Below are positions 7,604-16,528 of a DNA stretch of 64,000 nt, one piece after another. The notes below the pieces were generated by a model. That model searched no databases, was not told the origin of the DNA, and saw only the letters and a program-made list of their open reading frames with translations. Position 1 is the stretch's first letter; every line of letters begins with the position of its first letter. Both the position numbers and the translations under genes were made by a program. This DNA is from Planctomycetota bacterium (lineage in GTDB: Bacteria > Planctomycetota > UBA1135 > UBA2386): NCBI GenBank assembly GCA_020638695.1, contig JACKIB010000007.1, positions 124,001-188,000 on the forward strand, written 5' to 3'.

Positions 7604-8662
7604 GTGGCGACGATCTACAAGCGCGACTGCGAGATCGACTACAAGATCACGACGATCCTGGTCCGGACCTCGGTGACCTACACGACCGCGGACTACAGCC
7701 TCCTGCTGTCGCAGTACCGCCAGCAGTGGCTCACGTACCACGGCGGGGTGCAGCGCGACATCACGCACCTGTTCACCGGCAAGACCCGGACCACCAGCGT
7801 GATCGGCGTGGCTTACCTCGGAACGATCTGCGACTTGGCCAACGGCTACGGCCTCTCGTTCACCCGCTACACCTCGAACTTCACCAACCGCGTCGGGTTG
7901 ACCGCGCACGAACTCGGACACAGCTGGAACGCGCAGCACTGCACCGGGAGCACCTGCTACATCATGTGCGCCGGGCTCGGCGGCTGCGGCGGCAACGTGA
8001 CGTTGTTCGGCACCGGATCGATCGCGTCCATCGTCAGCTTCCGCAACAGCCGCGGTTGCCTGACCAAGCAGAACCTGGGTCCGGTGTTGACCGCGGTCGC
8101 CCCGACCTCGCTGCAGGCGTTCCGCGGCGGCAAGGTGTCCTTGACCGGTTCGAAGTTCACCAACGCGTTGGCGGTCGACGTCGGACCTCGGACGCTGAAG
8201 ACCTCCGAGTTCACGGTGGTCAGCGACACTTCGATCACCTTCTCCTCACCCACCTCGCTGAGCCTCGGCGCCGCGCAGGTGAGCGTCTCGGACGCCAACG
8301 GCAAGAGCAACGAGCTGCCCGTGTCGTTCGTGCCCACCAACCCGCCCAAGCTCGACGCCAACCCCACGGTGTTGCCCAACCAGTTGATGCTGTGGGAGTT
8401 CGGCGGCCAACCCGGCCACCTGTGGTTCCTGACCGCAGCGCCGACCCCGACCACGGTCCCGTTCCTCGGGTTCCAGTGGTTGCAGATCCCGACGCTGCTC
8501 AGCAGCGGCAAGCTCGGCAGCTCCGGCTACGACTTCTCGGCGGTGGTCACGCCGCCCTCGGTGATGCTGGGGCTGAAGTTCTACAGCCAGACGGTGATGG
8601 TCGACGGTGCTGCGGCGCGGTTCTCCGGCACGACCAACGTGACGACCACAGAGATCAAGTGA
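7604..8662 (+). CDS. Metzincin (M12B/reprolysin-like) zinc metalloprotease, apparently lacking its N-terminal part
   Basis: 352 residues if started at GTG 7604. The zinc site HExxHxxxxxH is intact (H102, E103, H106, H112) and is followed by a Met-turn (M121 in Y-I-M-C), with paired cysteines around the active site as in reprolysin-type proteases. Residues ~160-235 look like an IPT/TIG beta-sandwich; the C-terminal ~110 residues are beta-rich and unassigned. A secreted protease of this kind normally begins with a signal peptide and propeptide. Here the catalytic domain begins immediately (A-T-I-Y-K-R-D-C), and the frame is closed by TGA at 7568 only 33 bases upstream. Either the gene is 5'-truncated or frameshifted (a pseudogene), or it encodes an unusual leaderless product. 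Its stop overlaps the convergent trehalose gene stop (8655-8662). Confidence 0.6.
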   Translation: MATIYKRDCEIDYKITTILVRTSVTYTTADYSLLLSQYRQQWLTYHGGVQRDITHLFTGKTRTTSVIGVAYLGTICDLANGYGLSFTRYTSNFTNRVGLTAHELGHSWNAQHCTGSTCYIMCAGLGGCGGNVTLFGTGSIASIVSFRNSRGCLTKQNLGPVLTAVAPTSLQAFRGGKVSLTGSKFTNALAVDVGPRTLKTSEFTVVSDTSITFSSPTSLSLGAAQVSVSDANGKSNELPVSFVPTNPPKLDANPTVLPNQLMLWEFGGQPGHLWFLTAAPTPTTVPFLGFQWLQIPTLLSSGKLGSSGYDFSAVVTPPSVMLGLKFYSQTVMVDGAAARFSGTTNVTTTEIK

Positions 8663-11222
8663 GCGGTGTGCCGCGCGCCGCGCGGTCGAGCATCACCGCA
8701 TTCTCGATCAATCCGAGGTGCGAGTAGGCCTGCGGCACGTTGCCCAGCGCCGTCCCGGTAGCCGGATCCACCTGCTCGGAGAGCTGCCCGGTGGGTCCCG
8801 CGAGGGCGGCGATCTGCGCGAACAGTCGCCGCGCATCTTCGTGGCGGCCGATTCGGAGATAGGACTCGACCAGCCACGAAGCACAGATGTGGAACCCGCC
8901 TTCGGTACCCGTCAGACCGTCGTCGAAGCGGTAGCGGTACACCGTCGGACCGTCGCGCAACTCGCGCTCGATCGCTTCGACCGTTCGGACGAACCGCGGG
9001 TCACGTGCCGGCAGCAGGCCGGTCAGGCCGACCAGCAACACCGCTGCATCGAGGTGTTCGCCACCGTACCAGGAGGTGAACGCCCCGACCTGCTCGTTGA
9101 AGCCGTGCTCGACCACATCCGCGGCGATCTCGTCGCGGAGCGCCCGCCATTCCGCCGCATCGCGGTCCTCGAGCAGCCGTGCGACTTGCACGGCGCGGTC
9201 CAGCGTCAGCCAGCACATCGTCTTGGAATGCACGTGATGACGCGGTTCCTGCCGCAGCTCCCAGATGCCGTGGTCCGGTTCACGCCAGCGCTGCGCCACC
9301 GCCTCGACCATCGCGCCGACCAACCGCGCGTGCTTCGCCGACAGCGGCGCCTCCTGGATCAGCAGACCATGGATCAGGTCCACCACCGCGCCGAACACGT
9401 CGAGTTGCACCTGGTGGGCCGCCGAATTGCCGATCCGCACCGGGCGGCTGCCCCGGTAGCCGCTGAGTTCCCGGACTTCGGCATCCGACGGCACGCTCTC
9501 GCCCCCCACACCGTACAGCGGCTTCAGACTGCTCGGGTCGTAGCAGGACTCGACCACTTCGAGCACCCAGTCGAGCAGCGACAGCGCCTCGCCCGGACTT
9601 CCCAGCAGTAGCAGCGCCCGCGCGGTCAGCGCCGCGTCGCGCAGCCAACAGAACCGATAGTCCCAGTTGCGCACTCCACCGATGTGCTCCGGCAGACTGG
9701 TGGTCGCCGCCGCGGCGATTCCACCGGTCGGCGCATGGCACAGGGCTTTCAGCGTCAAGGCGCTGCGCAGCACGAGTTCGCGCTCGAGGTCGGGGAGCGA
9801 CAGCTGCGCTGCCCAGCCGCTCCAGTAGGCGTTGGTCGCCGCCAGGCGGTCGGCGGCCAGGCGCTGGGTGTCACCGAGGCTCGCGGTGCCGTGGCGGAAG
9901 TCGAGCACCAGACCCTGCGGGCCGAGTTCGACCGAGGCGCGCGCCGTATGGTGCATTCCGTCCTGCTCGATCTGCCACACGACACCTGGCGCCCGCAGCC
10001 CGATCGGGTCGGGGGCGCCTTCGACCCGCAGACCGGAGTCGTGCGCCGCGAGCCGAGTCGGGGCGCGACCGAAGTCGAGCCGCGGCGCGAATTCGATCAC
10101 CACCCGCCCGCTGCCGCGCACCACTCGGAGCAGGTCCGAACGGCCCGCGCGTTGGCGCGGCCGGCCGAGCGAACAGTCGAAGAAGTCGGTGACGGTGCAG
10201 GTGTCCCACCGGGTCTCCACCGCCATCGAGTTCGGCAGGTAGCGTTGCTCGCGTGGCTCACCACCGCCGGCCGGGTAGACCCGAAACGCGCCGGCGTTGG
10301 GACCGCCGAGCAGCTCGGCGAACAGCGCTGGGGAATCGATCCGCGGCACGCACATCCAGGCGATGCTGCCACGCGGCGTGAGCAGCGCCACCGCGCGTTG
10401 GTCGGACAGCAGCGAATGGTGCTCGATCTCGACCGCGCTGCCCTCGTCGCAGCACGCTTCGCGACGTGTCGCCAGGCGGGCCAACAGGCGGGCCACGTCC
10501 TCGGTGCCGGAAACGCGGAACTCGGCAACGGTGTCGCCTTCCCCCACCTTGATGCCGACGTCCGGCCCACTGAGGGTGGCGAACGCGTGCTCGTCGGTGA
10601 TGTCGTCGCCGACGAACAGGACTGCAGAGGCACCGACCCGCCGGCGGATTCGGTTCAGTGCGTCACCCTTGTCGGTCTCGAACAAGAGCAGCTCGACCAC
10701 CATCTTGCCGTGTCGCGTGTGCACACCTTCGAGCGCCGCCGGCCCGGCCAGCACCGCGTCGAGAGCCGCGCGCGCCGCCGCGGGTTGAGCATTGCGGTAG
10801 TGCAGCGCGGCACTCGCCGGCTTGCACTCCACGCTCAGTCCCGGCGCCGTTGCCGCGATCTCTTCCAGCTGCGTCACCACGCGGCGCAGCAGCTCACGCG
10901 CGACATGACCCAACTGTTCGGCGAAGTCCTGGTCGAACTCTCCGCCGTGGCTTCCGACCAGGTGCACCTCCGGCGGCAGCCCGCCCAACCGGTGCAGGTC
11001 GGCCAGCGCGCGACCGGAGATCACCGCGACGTGGGTCTCCTCCAGCCCGGCGAGCATCCGCAGCGCGACCACGCTGTCGCGGCACGGGTGCGCCTGCTGC
11101 GGGTCGGCGACGATCGGTGCCAGGGTGCCGTCGTAGTCGCTCGCCACCAACAGGACCGGAACCCTGGCCAAGTGGTCGAGCCGCGCCGCTAGTGCCGCGT
11201 CGATCCCCTCCTTTGCGGTCAT
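8655..11222 (-). CDS. otsB: Trehalose-6-phosphate phosphatase fused to GH15 glycoside hydrolase
   Basis: 855 residues from ATG 11222, whose ATGA overlaps the otsA stop. Residues ~1-250 are an HAD-type OtsB: D29-Y-D31-G-T-L nucleophile motif, S-G-R, and G-D-D-I-T-D-E near residue 200. Residues ~275-850 form a glycoside hydrolase family 15 module: N-W-D-Y-R-F-C-W-L-R-D in the (alpha/alpha)6 core, a W-E-L-R-x-E segment before S-K-T-M-C-W with the likely catalytic acid, and a distal T-E-G-G-F-H-I-C-A-S-W. OtsB dephosphorylates trehalose-6-phosphate made by OtsA. GH15 enzymes include glucoamylases and the acidic trehalases of actinobacteria, so the same chain may make and hydrolyse trehalose, or may act on another alpha-glucan. 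No signal peptide is visible, so it is cytoplasmic. The domain assignment is firm; the GH15 substrate is unknown. Confidence 0.88.
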   Translation of the reverse strand: MTAKEGIDAALAARLDHLARVPVLLVASDYDGTLAPIVADPQQAHPCRDSVVALRMLAGLEETHVAVISGRALADLHRLGGLPPEVHLVGSHGGEFDQDFAEQLGHVARELLRRVVTQLEEIAATAPGLSVECKPASAALHYRNAQPAAARAALDAVLAGPAALEGVHTRHGKMVVELLLFETDKGDALNRIRRRVGASAVLFVGDDITDEHAFATLSGPDVGIKVGEGDTVAEFRVSGTEDVARLLARLATRREACCDEGSAVEIEHHSLLSDQRAVALLTPRGSIAWMCVPRIDSPALFAELLGGPNAGAFRVYPAGGGEPREQRYLPNSMAVETRWDTCTVTDFFDCSLGRPRQRAGRSDLLRVVRGSGRVVIEFAPRLDFGRAPTRLAAHDSGLRVEGAPDPIGLRAPGVVWQIEQDGMHHTARASVELGPQGLVLDFRHGTASLGDTQRLAADRLAATNAYWSGWAAQLSLPDLERELVLRSALTLKALCHAPTGGIAAAATTSLPEHIGGVRNWDYRFCWLRDAALTARALLLLGSPGEALSLLDWVLEVVESCYDPSSLKPLYGVGGESVPSDAEVRELSGYRGSRPVRIGNSAAHQVQLDVFGAVVDLIHGLLIQEAPLSAKHARLVGAMVEAVAQRWREPDHGIWELRQEPRHHVHSKTMCWLTLDRAVQVARLLEDRDAAEWRALRDEIAADVVEHGFNEQVGAFTSWYGGEHLDAAVLLVGLTGLLPARDPRFVRTVEAIERELRDGPTVYRYRFDDGLTGTEGGFHICASWLVESYLRIGRHEDARRLFAQIAALAGPTGQLSEQVDPATGTALGNVPQAYSHLGLIENAVMLDRAARGTPLT

Positions 11223-12610
11223 CACACGTACGTCTCCGCGAGCTGGTCCAAGAAAACCCGCGCCCAGCGGTGCACGTCGTGCTTGCGCACCGCGTCGCGC
11301 ATGGCGCGCATGCGCCGCTGTTGTTCGACTTCGGGAAGCGCGAGCGCCTGCCGGATGCGCTCCGCCAACCCGTCGATGTCGTACGGATTGACGATCAACG
11401 CCTGCCGTAGTTCGTTCGCCGCGCCGGTGAACTCGGACAGCACCAGCGCACCGCGCTCGTCGGGCCGGCACGCGACATACTCCTTGGCGACCAGGTTCAT
11501 ACCGTCCCGCAGGGGGGTCACCAGCATTGCATCAGCGGCCATGTAGAGCGGCACCAGCTCGTCCTGCGGCAGACTCTTGTGCAGGTAGTGCACCACCGGG
11601 GCGCCGAGCGTCGCGAATTCGCCATTGATCTCGCCGACCTGGCGCTCGACCTCGGCTTTGAGCTCTTGGTAGGCACCGACGTGCTCGCGGCTGGGGACCG
11701 CCTGCTGCACCAGGATGCACTCGTGGGGGTCGATAGCGCCGGAGGCCAGCAGTTCGCGGAACGCGCGGATCCGGATGTCGATTCCCTTGGTGTAGTCGAG
11801 CCGGTCGACACCGAGCAGGATGCGCCGGCCGTCGCCGATCTGGTCGTGGATCTCCGCCGATCGCTGCCGTGCCGCATCGGTGTGGGCCTGGGTGTCGAAC
11901 GCTTCGAAGTCGATCGAGATCGGGAAGTGGCCGTAGCGCACCTCGCGACCGCGGAAGTTGATCACCCCGCGCTCGCCGCGCCCATCGGTGAACCGCTCGA
12001 CCAGCGCCCGGAAGTTGCGCGCGCCGAGCGCTGCCTGGAATCCGACCAGGTCGGCCCCGAGCAGCCCCTCGAGCACCTGCTGGCGCCACGGCAGCTGGGC
12101 GAACAGCTCTCGCGGCGGAAACGGGATGTGCAGGAAGAAGCCGATCCGCAGGTCGGGGCGCAGCGCGCGCAGCATCCCGGGCACCAGCTGCAGGTGGTAG
12201 TCCTGCACCCACACGCTCGCCCCGGGCGGCGCCAACTCGGCGGCACACTGGGCGAACCGCCCGTTGACAGCCACGTGACTGCGCCACCAGTGGCGATGGT
12301 ACTCCGGCGGGCGCAGACAGCCGTGGTAGAGCGGCCACAGCGCGCTGTTCGACAGCCCCTCGTAGTGATCCTCGATCTCGCGCGCCGACAGTTCGACCGG
12401 CACGTTGCGGATCCCGTCGTGGTCGAACGGCTTCGGCACCGCGCCGGCGACCCCGGTCCAGCCGATCCAGCTGCCGTGCACCTCGCGCAGCGCCGGGGAC
12501 AGCGCCGACACCAGCCCACCCGGACTGGTCAGCCACTCGCCACCCGAGCCCCGCGTGCGCCGCACCGGCAACCGGTTGGCGACCACGATGAGCGATCCAG
12601 CATCCGCCAC
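11222..12610 (-). CDS. otsA: Trehalose-6-phosphate synthase
   Basis: 462 residues from GTG 12610 (GTG 12619 is equally in frame), chosen because the family starts a few residues before V-V-A-N-R-L-P-V, here at residue ~10. The GT20 landmarks are present: G-G-L-V-S-A-L, W-V-Q-D-Y-H-L-Q-L-V-P, H-I-P-F-P, G-V-D-R-L-D-Y-T-K-G-I, and the C-terminal D-G-M-N-L-V-A-K-E-Y for nucleotide-sugar binding. It condenses a nucleoside-diphosphate-glucose with glucose-6-phosphate. The length matches the family (~460-480). It is translationally coupled by ATGA to the OtsB-GH15 gene and lies 110 bases downstream of a histidine-kinase gene on the same strand, so osmotic or stress control through that cluster is possible. 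Confidence 0.93.
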   Translation of the reverse strand: MADAGSLIVVANRLPVRRTRGSGGEWLTSPGGLVSALSPALREVHGSWIGWTGVAGAVPKPFDHDGIRNVPVELSAREIEDHYEGLSNSALWPLYHGCLRPPEYHRHWWRSHVAVNGRFAQCAAELAPPGASVWVQDYHLQLVPGMLRALRPDLRIGFFLHIPFPPRELFAQLPWRQQVLEGLLGADLVGFQAALGARNFRALVERFTDGRGERGVINFRGREVRYGHFPISIDFEAFDTQAHTDAARQRSAEIHDQIGDGRRILLGVDRLDYTKGIDIRIRAFRELLASGAIDPHECILVQQAVPSREHVGAYQELKAEVERQVGEINGEFATLGAPVVHYLHKSLPQDELVPLYMAADAMLVTPLRDGMNLVAKEYVACRPDERGALVLSEFTGAANELRQALIVNPYDIDGLAERIRQALALPEVEQQRRMRAMRDAVRKHDVHRWARVFLDQLAETYV

Positions 12611-12720
12611 GCGTGTCACTCTACCACTGACCCGGACGAGCGAGTTCTCACAATCCCAGCAGCTTCGGTCGCGAACGGCAGCAGGCTGCGCCGCCACACA
12701 GCGCGGCGCTCCCTGCGAAA

Positions 12721-13827
12721 CTACTTCGGCAGCGTGAACCACACGGTGGTGCCTTCGCCGCGTCGCGATTCGACGCCGATCTGTCCACCGTGATGCTCGA
12801 CGACCTTCTTGCAGATCGCCAACCCGAGCCCCGTCCCCGGAAGGTGTGCACTCTCCGGTAGCCGGACGAACGCGTCGAACACTCGTTGGTGCTCGCTCGG
12901 GTCGATTCCCGCGCCGTTGTCGGAGACGGTGAAACGCCACGCGTCTTGCTGCTCGACGCAGTCGACGCGCACCTGCGGCGGAGCATCGGCACGGTACTTG
13001 AGTCCGTTGCCGATCAAGTTCTGTAGCACCTGACGCAGCTGTGCCGGATCGCCGTGCACCACCGGCAGCGACCCCCAACTCACCTCGCCCCCGTCGGCTT
13101 CGCGCAAGGCTCGCAGCCCGTCGGCCACCTCCTGCAACAGATCGGGCATCGACACCGGCTGCACCTGCCGCGCAGCTCCGCCGATGCGCGAGAACTCGAG
13201 CAGCTCGCGGATCAGTTCGGTCATCCGCGACGACGCACCCAGCACGTCGTCGACCCGGGTCAGCACGGCTTCGCCGGTGCGGCCGTCCTCCAGGTCGCGG
13301 CGGAGCGCGCGCAGCAGGGTCATGACGGTGGCGAGGGGATTCTGTAGGTCGTGCGCCACTACACTGGCGAAGCGCAGCAGTTCGCGGTTGCTGCGCTGCA
13401 GGTCGGCGCGGTGCCGGTCGAGTTCCCGGTGCAGCGCGACCTTCTCGATCGCGTTGAGGATCGCCCGCTCCAGCGAGCCAGCGGTGAGCGAGCCCTTGAC
13501 CAGGTAGTCCTGGGCGCCGCGCTTCATCGCTTCGACCGCGACGTGCTCGTTGCCGTGGCCGGTGAGCATGACGAACGGCAGCGGTGGCGTCGCGCCTTCG
13601 CCCACCAGATCATCGAGGATCTCCACGCCGGTGGCATCGGGCAGCTGATAGTCGAGCAGCACGCAGTCCACCGCGTGGGCATCGAGCTGCCGGTGGGTTG
13701 CCGCCGCGCTGTCCGCTTCGAACAACTCGAACGCGGCGTGCTCGGTTCGACCGAGCAGCCTGCGGTACAGCAACCGATCCTCGGGGCTGTCGTCGACCAC
13801 CAGGACCTTCAGGCGCGGCAGGCTCAC
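12721..13827 (-). CDS. Response regulator-histidine kinase hybrid (REC-HisKA-HATPase)
   Basis: 368 residues from GTG 13827. Residues ~5-125 form a receiver domain: D-D acidic pair (V-V-D-D-S), phospho-acceptor Asp in L-L-D-Y-Q-L-P-D, T in V-M-L-T-G-H-G, and K in Y-L-V-K. A coiled-coil segment (~130-155) leads to HisKA with the phosphoacceptor H-D-L-Q-N-P-L (~165), then HATPase_c with N box (N-L-I-G-N-G-L-K-Y), D-N-G-A-G-I-D and G-T-G-L-G-L-A-I. There is no transmembrane segment, so it is a cytosolic kinase whose own receiver is its input. GTGA overlaps the upstream receiver gene stop (13824-13827), which supports a three-gene phosphorelay operon. Confidence 0.9.
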   Translation of the reverse strand: MSLPRLKVLVVDDSPEDRLLYRRLLGRTEHAAFELFEADSAAATHRQLDAHAVDCVLLDYQLPDATGVEILDDLVGEGATPPLPFVMLTGHGNEHVAVEAMKRGAQDYLVKGSLTAGSLERAILNAIEKVALHRELDRHRADLQRSNRELLRFASVVAHDLQNPLATVMTLLRALRRDLEDGRTGEAVLTRVDDVLGASSRMTELIRELLEFSRIGGAARQVQPVSMPDLLQEVADGLRALREADGGEVSWGSLPVVHGDPAQLRQVLQNLIGNGLKYRADAPPQVRVDCVEQQDAWRFTVSDNGAGIDPSEHQRVFDAFVRLPESAHLPGTGLGLAICKKVVEHHGGQIGVESRRGEGTTVWFTLPK

Positions 13828-14261
13828 GGTTCGGGCAACTCCACGAGGTCGAACCAGAACTCCTTGAGGCGGCGGACGACGAGCGCGAACTGCTCCACGC
13901 CGAGCGGCTTCTGCACATAGCCGCTCGCCCCGGCGGCATAGCAGCGCCGCACGTCGGCGCGCTCGGCCGACGAGGACAGCACGACCACCGGGATCGGGCT
14001 CAGCTCCGGGTCGCGCTTCAGGCTCTCGAGCACCTGCTGTCCGTCGACTCCCGGCAAGTTGAGATCCAGCAACACCAGCCCGGGCCGCGGCGCCGCGGCG
14101 GGGTCCTGGAACACGCCGCGACGGTGCAGGAAATCGAGTGCCTGCACACCACTGTCACAACAGCGAATCTCATGGCCCACCCCGAGCTTCTCGAACGCCC
14201 GCAGGATCACCTCGCGGTCCTCCGGGCTATCTTCGATCAGCAGGATCGTGCGCTGCCGCAT
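13824..14261 (-). CDS. Single-domain response regulator (Rcp1-like)
   Basis: 145 residues from ATG 14261, one receiver domain only: I-E-D-S acidic cluster, D-L-N-L-P-G with the phosphorylated Asp, S-S-S in beta-4, and K-P-L near the end. The arrangement (E/D-S-P-E-D-R-E, long alpha-4 loop) matches the Rcp1 class of regulators that partner phytochrome-like PAS/GAF histidine kinases. It overlaps the upstream kinase gene by 35 bases and the downstream REC-kinase gene by 4. Likely a phosphotransfer shuttle between the two kinases; that order is inferred from gene order. Confidence 0.88.
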   Translation of the reverse strand: MRQRTILLIEDSPEDREVILRAFEKLGVGHEIRCCDSGVQALDFLHRRGVFQDPAAAPRPGLVLLDLNLPGVDGQQVLESLKRDPELSPIPVVVLSSSAERADVRRCYAAGASGYVQKPLGVEQFALVVRRLKEFWFDLVELPEP

Positions 14262-16194
14262 CGGCGTCGCCCTCGGGCCGCGTCCCCGGAGGGTTCTCCG
14301 GAAGACTGAAAGTGAAGGTCGAGCCACCACCCAGCGCTGACTCGACCCGAATCTCGCCGCCGTGCCGCTCGATGATCTTGCGGGTGATCGACAGCCCGGC
14401 TCCGGTTCCTCCACCGTAGGCCTCGCGGCCGTGCAGACGGCGGAACATGCCGAAGATGACGCCGAAGTGCGCTGCGTCGATTCCGATGCCATTGTCGCGC
14501 ACGAAGAAGGTCGGTATTGCGCTTTCCGGCACCCGGCCGATCTCGACGAGCTTGTCGGGGCCGTCGTTGTACTTGATCGCGTTGACCAGCAGGTTCTGGA
14601 ACACTTCGCCGATGCGCACCGCGTCGCACACCACTCGGCCGAGCGGTCCCGCGATCTCGACCCGCACTCGCTGCTCGTCGATCATCGGGCGCAACGACTC
14701 GACGACTTCCCCCACCACCGCGTCGAGGTCGGTCGGCACGAACGCCGCGCGCGTCCGTCCAACTCGTGAGTACTCCAGCAGCGAATCGAGCATGGTGCCC
14801 ATCCGCTCGCACAACCGTTGCGTGGTCGCCAGCATGCGCCGGCCATCGTCGTCCAGCCGCTCGCCGTAGTCCTCGGCGAGGAACGCGGCATAGTTGGCGA
14901 TGCCCCGCAGCGGTTCCTTGAGATCGTGCGAGGCGACGTACGCAAAATCGTCGAGGTCCTGGTTGCTGCGGCGCAACTCGGCGTTGCTGCGGGCCAACTG
15001 TTCGGCGAGTCCGCGGAGTCGTTCCCGGACCTCGATCGCCTCCGACATGTCCCGCCCCTCGGGTAGCAGGTAGGCGACTCGGTTGTCGAGGCCACGCACC
15101 GGCTTGAGGGAGAAATCGACCACCACGGTGCGGCCGGCCGGTCCGCGGTGGTGCGTCTCGAAGCGGACGAACTCGCCGCTGGCCGCGCTGCGAATCGCCT
15201 CGCGGAGCTGGGCGTGCTGGTCCTCGGACCACCACGGTGTCTCCCAGAAGGGCTTGCCGATCACGTCCTCGGGCCGGGCGCCGATCGAACTCAGCGCCGA
15301 GGCGTTGGCCTCCAGCACGATCCCGTCGGTGGTCAGCAGTCCGACCGACTGGAACTCCTGGTCGACGATGGCGCGGAATCGCCGGTCGCGTTCGTGCAGC
15401 CGCTGCTCGGTTTCGCGGTGTTGCGTCAGATCGGTGAACGTGCCGACGAAACCGTCACGCCCGCCGTCGGTACGCACCGCGCGGCCGAGTACCCACCGAA
15501 CCGAGCCGTCGGCGTGCAGCAGTCGGCACTCGCATTCGAACGGATCGATGCAACCGCGCGCGGTGTGCCAAGCCGCGGCCGCCTCGGGTCGGTCCTCGGG
15601 ATGGATGGCATCCAGCCACCCGTCGCCGAACGCGCGGTGCGCGGGCATCCCCGCGATCTCCACCCAGCGCTCGTTCACGTAGTTCACCAACCCGTCGTGA
15701 TCGGTGCGGAACACGCCGACCGGCGCCGCCTCGGCCAGGGTCCGGTAGCGCTCCTCGCTGTCGCGCAGCGCACTCTGCAGGGCGTGCCGTCGCGTGACGT
15801 CGCGGACCACCGCGATGACCAACGCCGCGCCGCTCGCCTCGGTGGGGCTGAGGCTGATCTCGACCGGCACCTCGCTGCCGTCACGCCGCCGTCCCCACAG
15901 CACTTGTCCTTCGGCCAATGCGCGGCTGCGTCGGGTGGCGGCGTAACGCGCGCGGTGTGCGGGGTGCTCGGCGCGCAACCTACCGGGGACCAGTTCGTCC
16001 ACGCAGCGCCCGATCAGCTCGCGCTGCGCGTAGCCGAACAGCCGCGCCAGTTGGCTGTTGGCGACCACGATGGTCCCGTCGACGTCGACCACGAGGATCC
16101 CGTCCGGAGCGGCCTCGACCACACCGAGCAGCAGGGACGGGTCGGACGCGGCCGGAGCGCCTGCAGCGGGGTCGCGCGACTCAGCGTTCGACAC
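14227..16194 (-). CDS. Cytosolic sensor histidine kinase with three PAS domains
   Basis: 655 residues from GTG 16194. Three PAS/PAC units lie at ~22-135 (A-P-D-G-I-L-V-V-D), ~140-265 (S-E-E-R-Y-R-T-L followed by the W-V-L-G-R PAC strand) and ~270-390. A coiled coil then leads to HisKA (S-H-D-L-K-E-P-L near 420) and HATPase_c (N-L-L-V-N-A-I-K-Y, D-N-G-I-G-I-D, G-T-G-A-G-L-S-I). No membrane helices are present, so the stimulus is internal (redox, light, oxygen or a small molecule, depending on PAS cofactors that cannot be read here). It is the first gene of the three-gene signalling operon and is divergent from the LuxR-type regulator at 16529. Confidence 0.9.
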   Translation of the reverse strand: MSNAESRDPAAGAPAASDPSLLLGVVEAAPDGILVVDVDGTIVVANSQLARLFGYAQRELIGRCVDELVPGRLRAEHPAHRARYAATRRSRALAEGQVLWGRRRDGSEVPVEISLSPTEASGAALVIAVVRDVTRRHALQSALRDSEERYRTLAEAAPVGVFRTDHDGLVNYVNERWVEIAGMPAHRAFGDGWLDAIHPEDRPEAAAAWHTARGCIDPFECECRLLHADGSVRWVLGRAVRTDGGRDGFVGTFTDLTQHRETEQRLHERDRRFRAIVDQEFQSVGLLTTDGIVLEANASALSSIGARPEDVIGKPFWETPWWSEDQHAQLREAIRSAASGEFVRFETHHRGPAGRTVVVDFSLKPVRGLDNRVAYLLPEGRDMSEAIEVRERLRGLAEQLARSNAELRRSNQDLDDFAYVASHDLKEPLRGIANYAAFLAEDYGERLDDDGRRMLATTQRLCERMGTMLDSLLEYSRVGRTRAAFVPTDLDAVVGEVVESLRPMIDEQRVRVEIAGPLGRVVCDAVRIGEVFQNLLVNAIKYNDGPDKLVEIGRVPESAIPTFFVRDNGIGIDAAHFGVIFGMFRRLHGREAYGGGTGAGLSITRKIIERHGGEIRVESALGGGSTFTFSLPENPPGTRPEGDADAAAHDPADRR

Positions 16195-16528
16195 GACGCT
16201 CCGCTACGGATTGCAAGCCAACCCGGTGGCCGGGCACGTCGGACGCACTGGAAGGCCCCCGCACAGCACGCCGCCATGGGGAGGGACGGGCTGACGTGTA
16301 CTGGCCCGAACTGGTCATGACCTGGCGCATGGGTGCACACCCGGACGATACTCGCCCAGCGGTCACACACGCCATCCCCGGACCGCTTCCGTTCGCACAT
16401 GTGCGTAGGCGGCCGATTCGCGGCTGACCACCATCCCTCCATCGCTCGATGGCGGATACCATCGGGCAGAACGCGACGGCGCGCCATCGTCCGCCGGTGG
16501 ATCGCGCGTCGCCCACGCGAACCCAGCC
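16195..16528. promoter_or_regulatory. Divergent intergenic region between PAS kinase and LuxR regulator
   Basis: 334 bases between the kinase start (minus) and the regulator start (plus). It must hold both promoters. I see no open frame with coding character and no clear operator palindrome. Confidence 0.4.
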
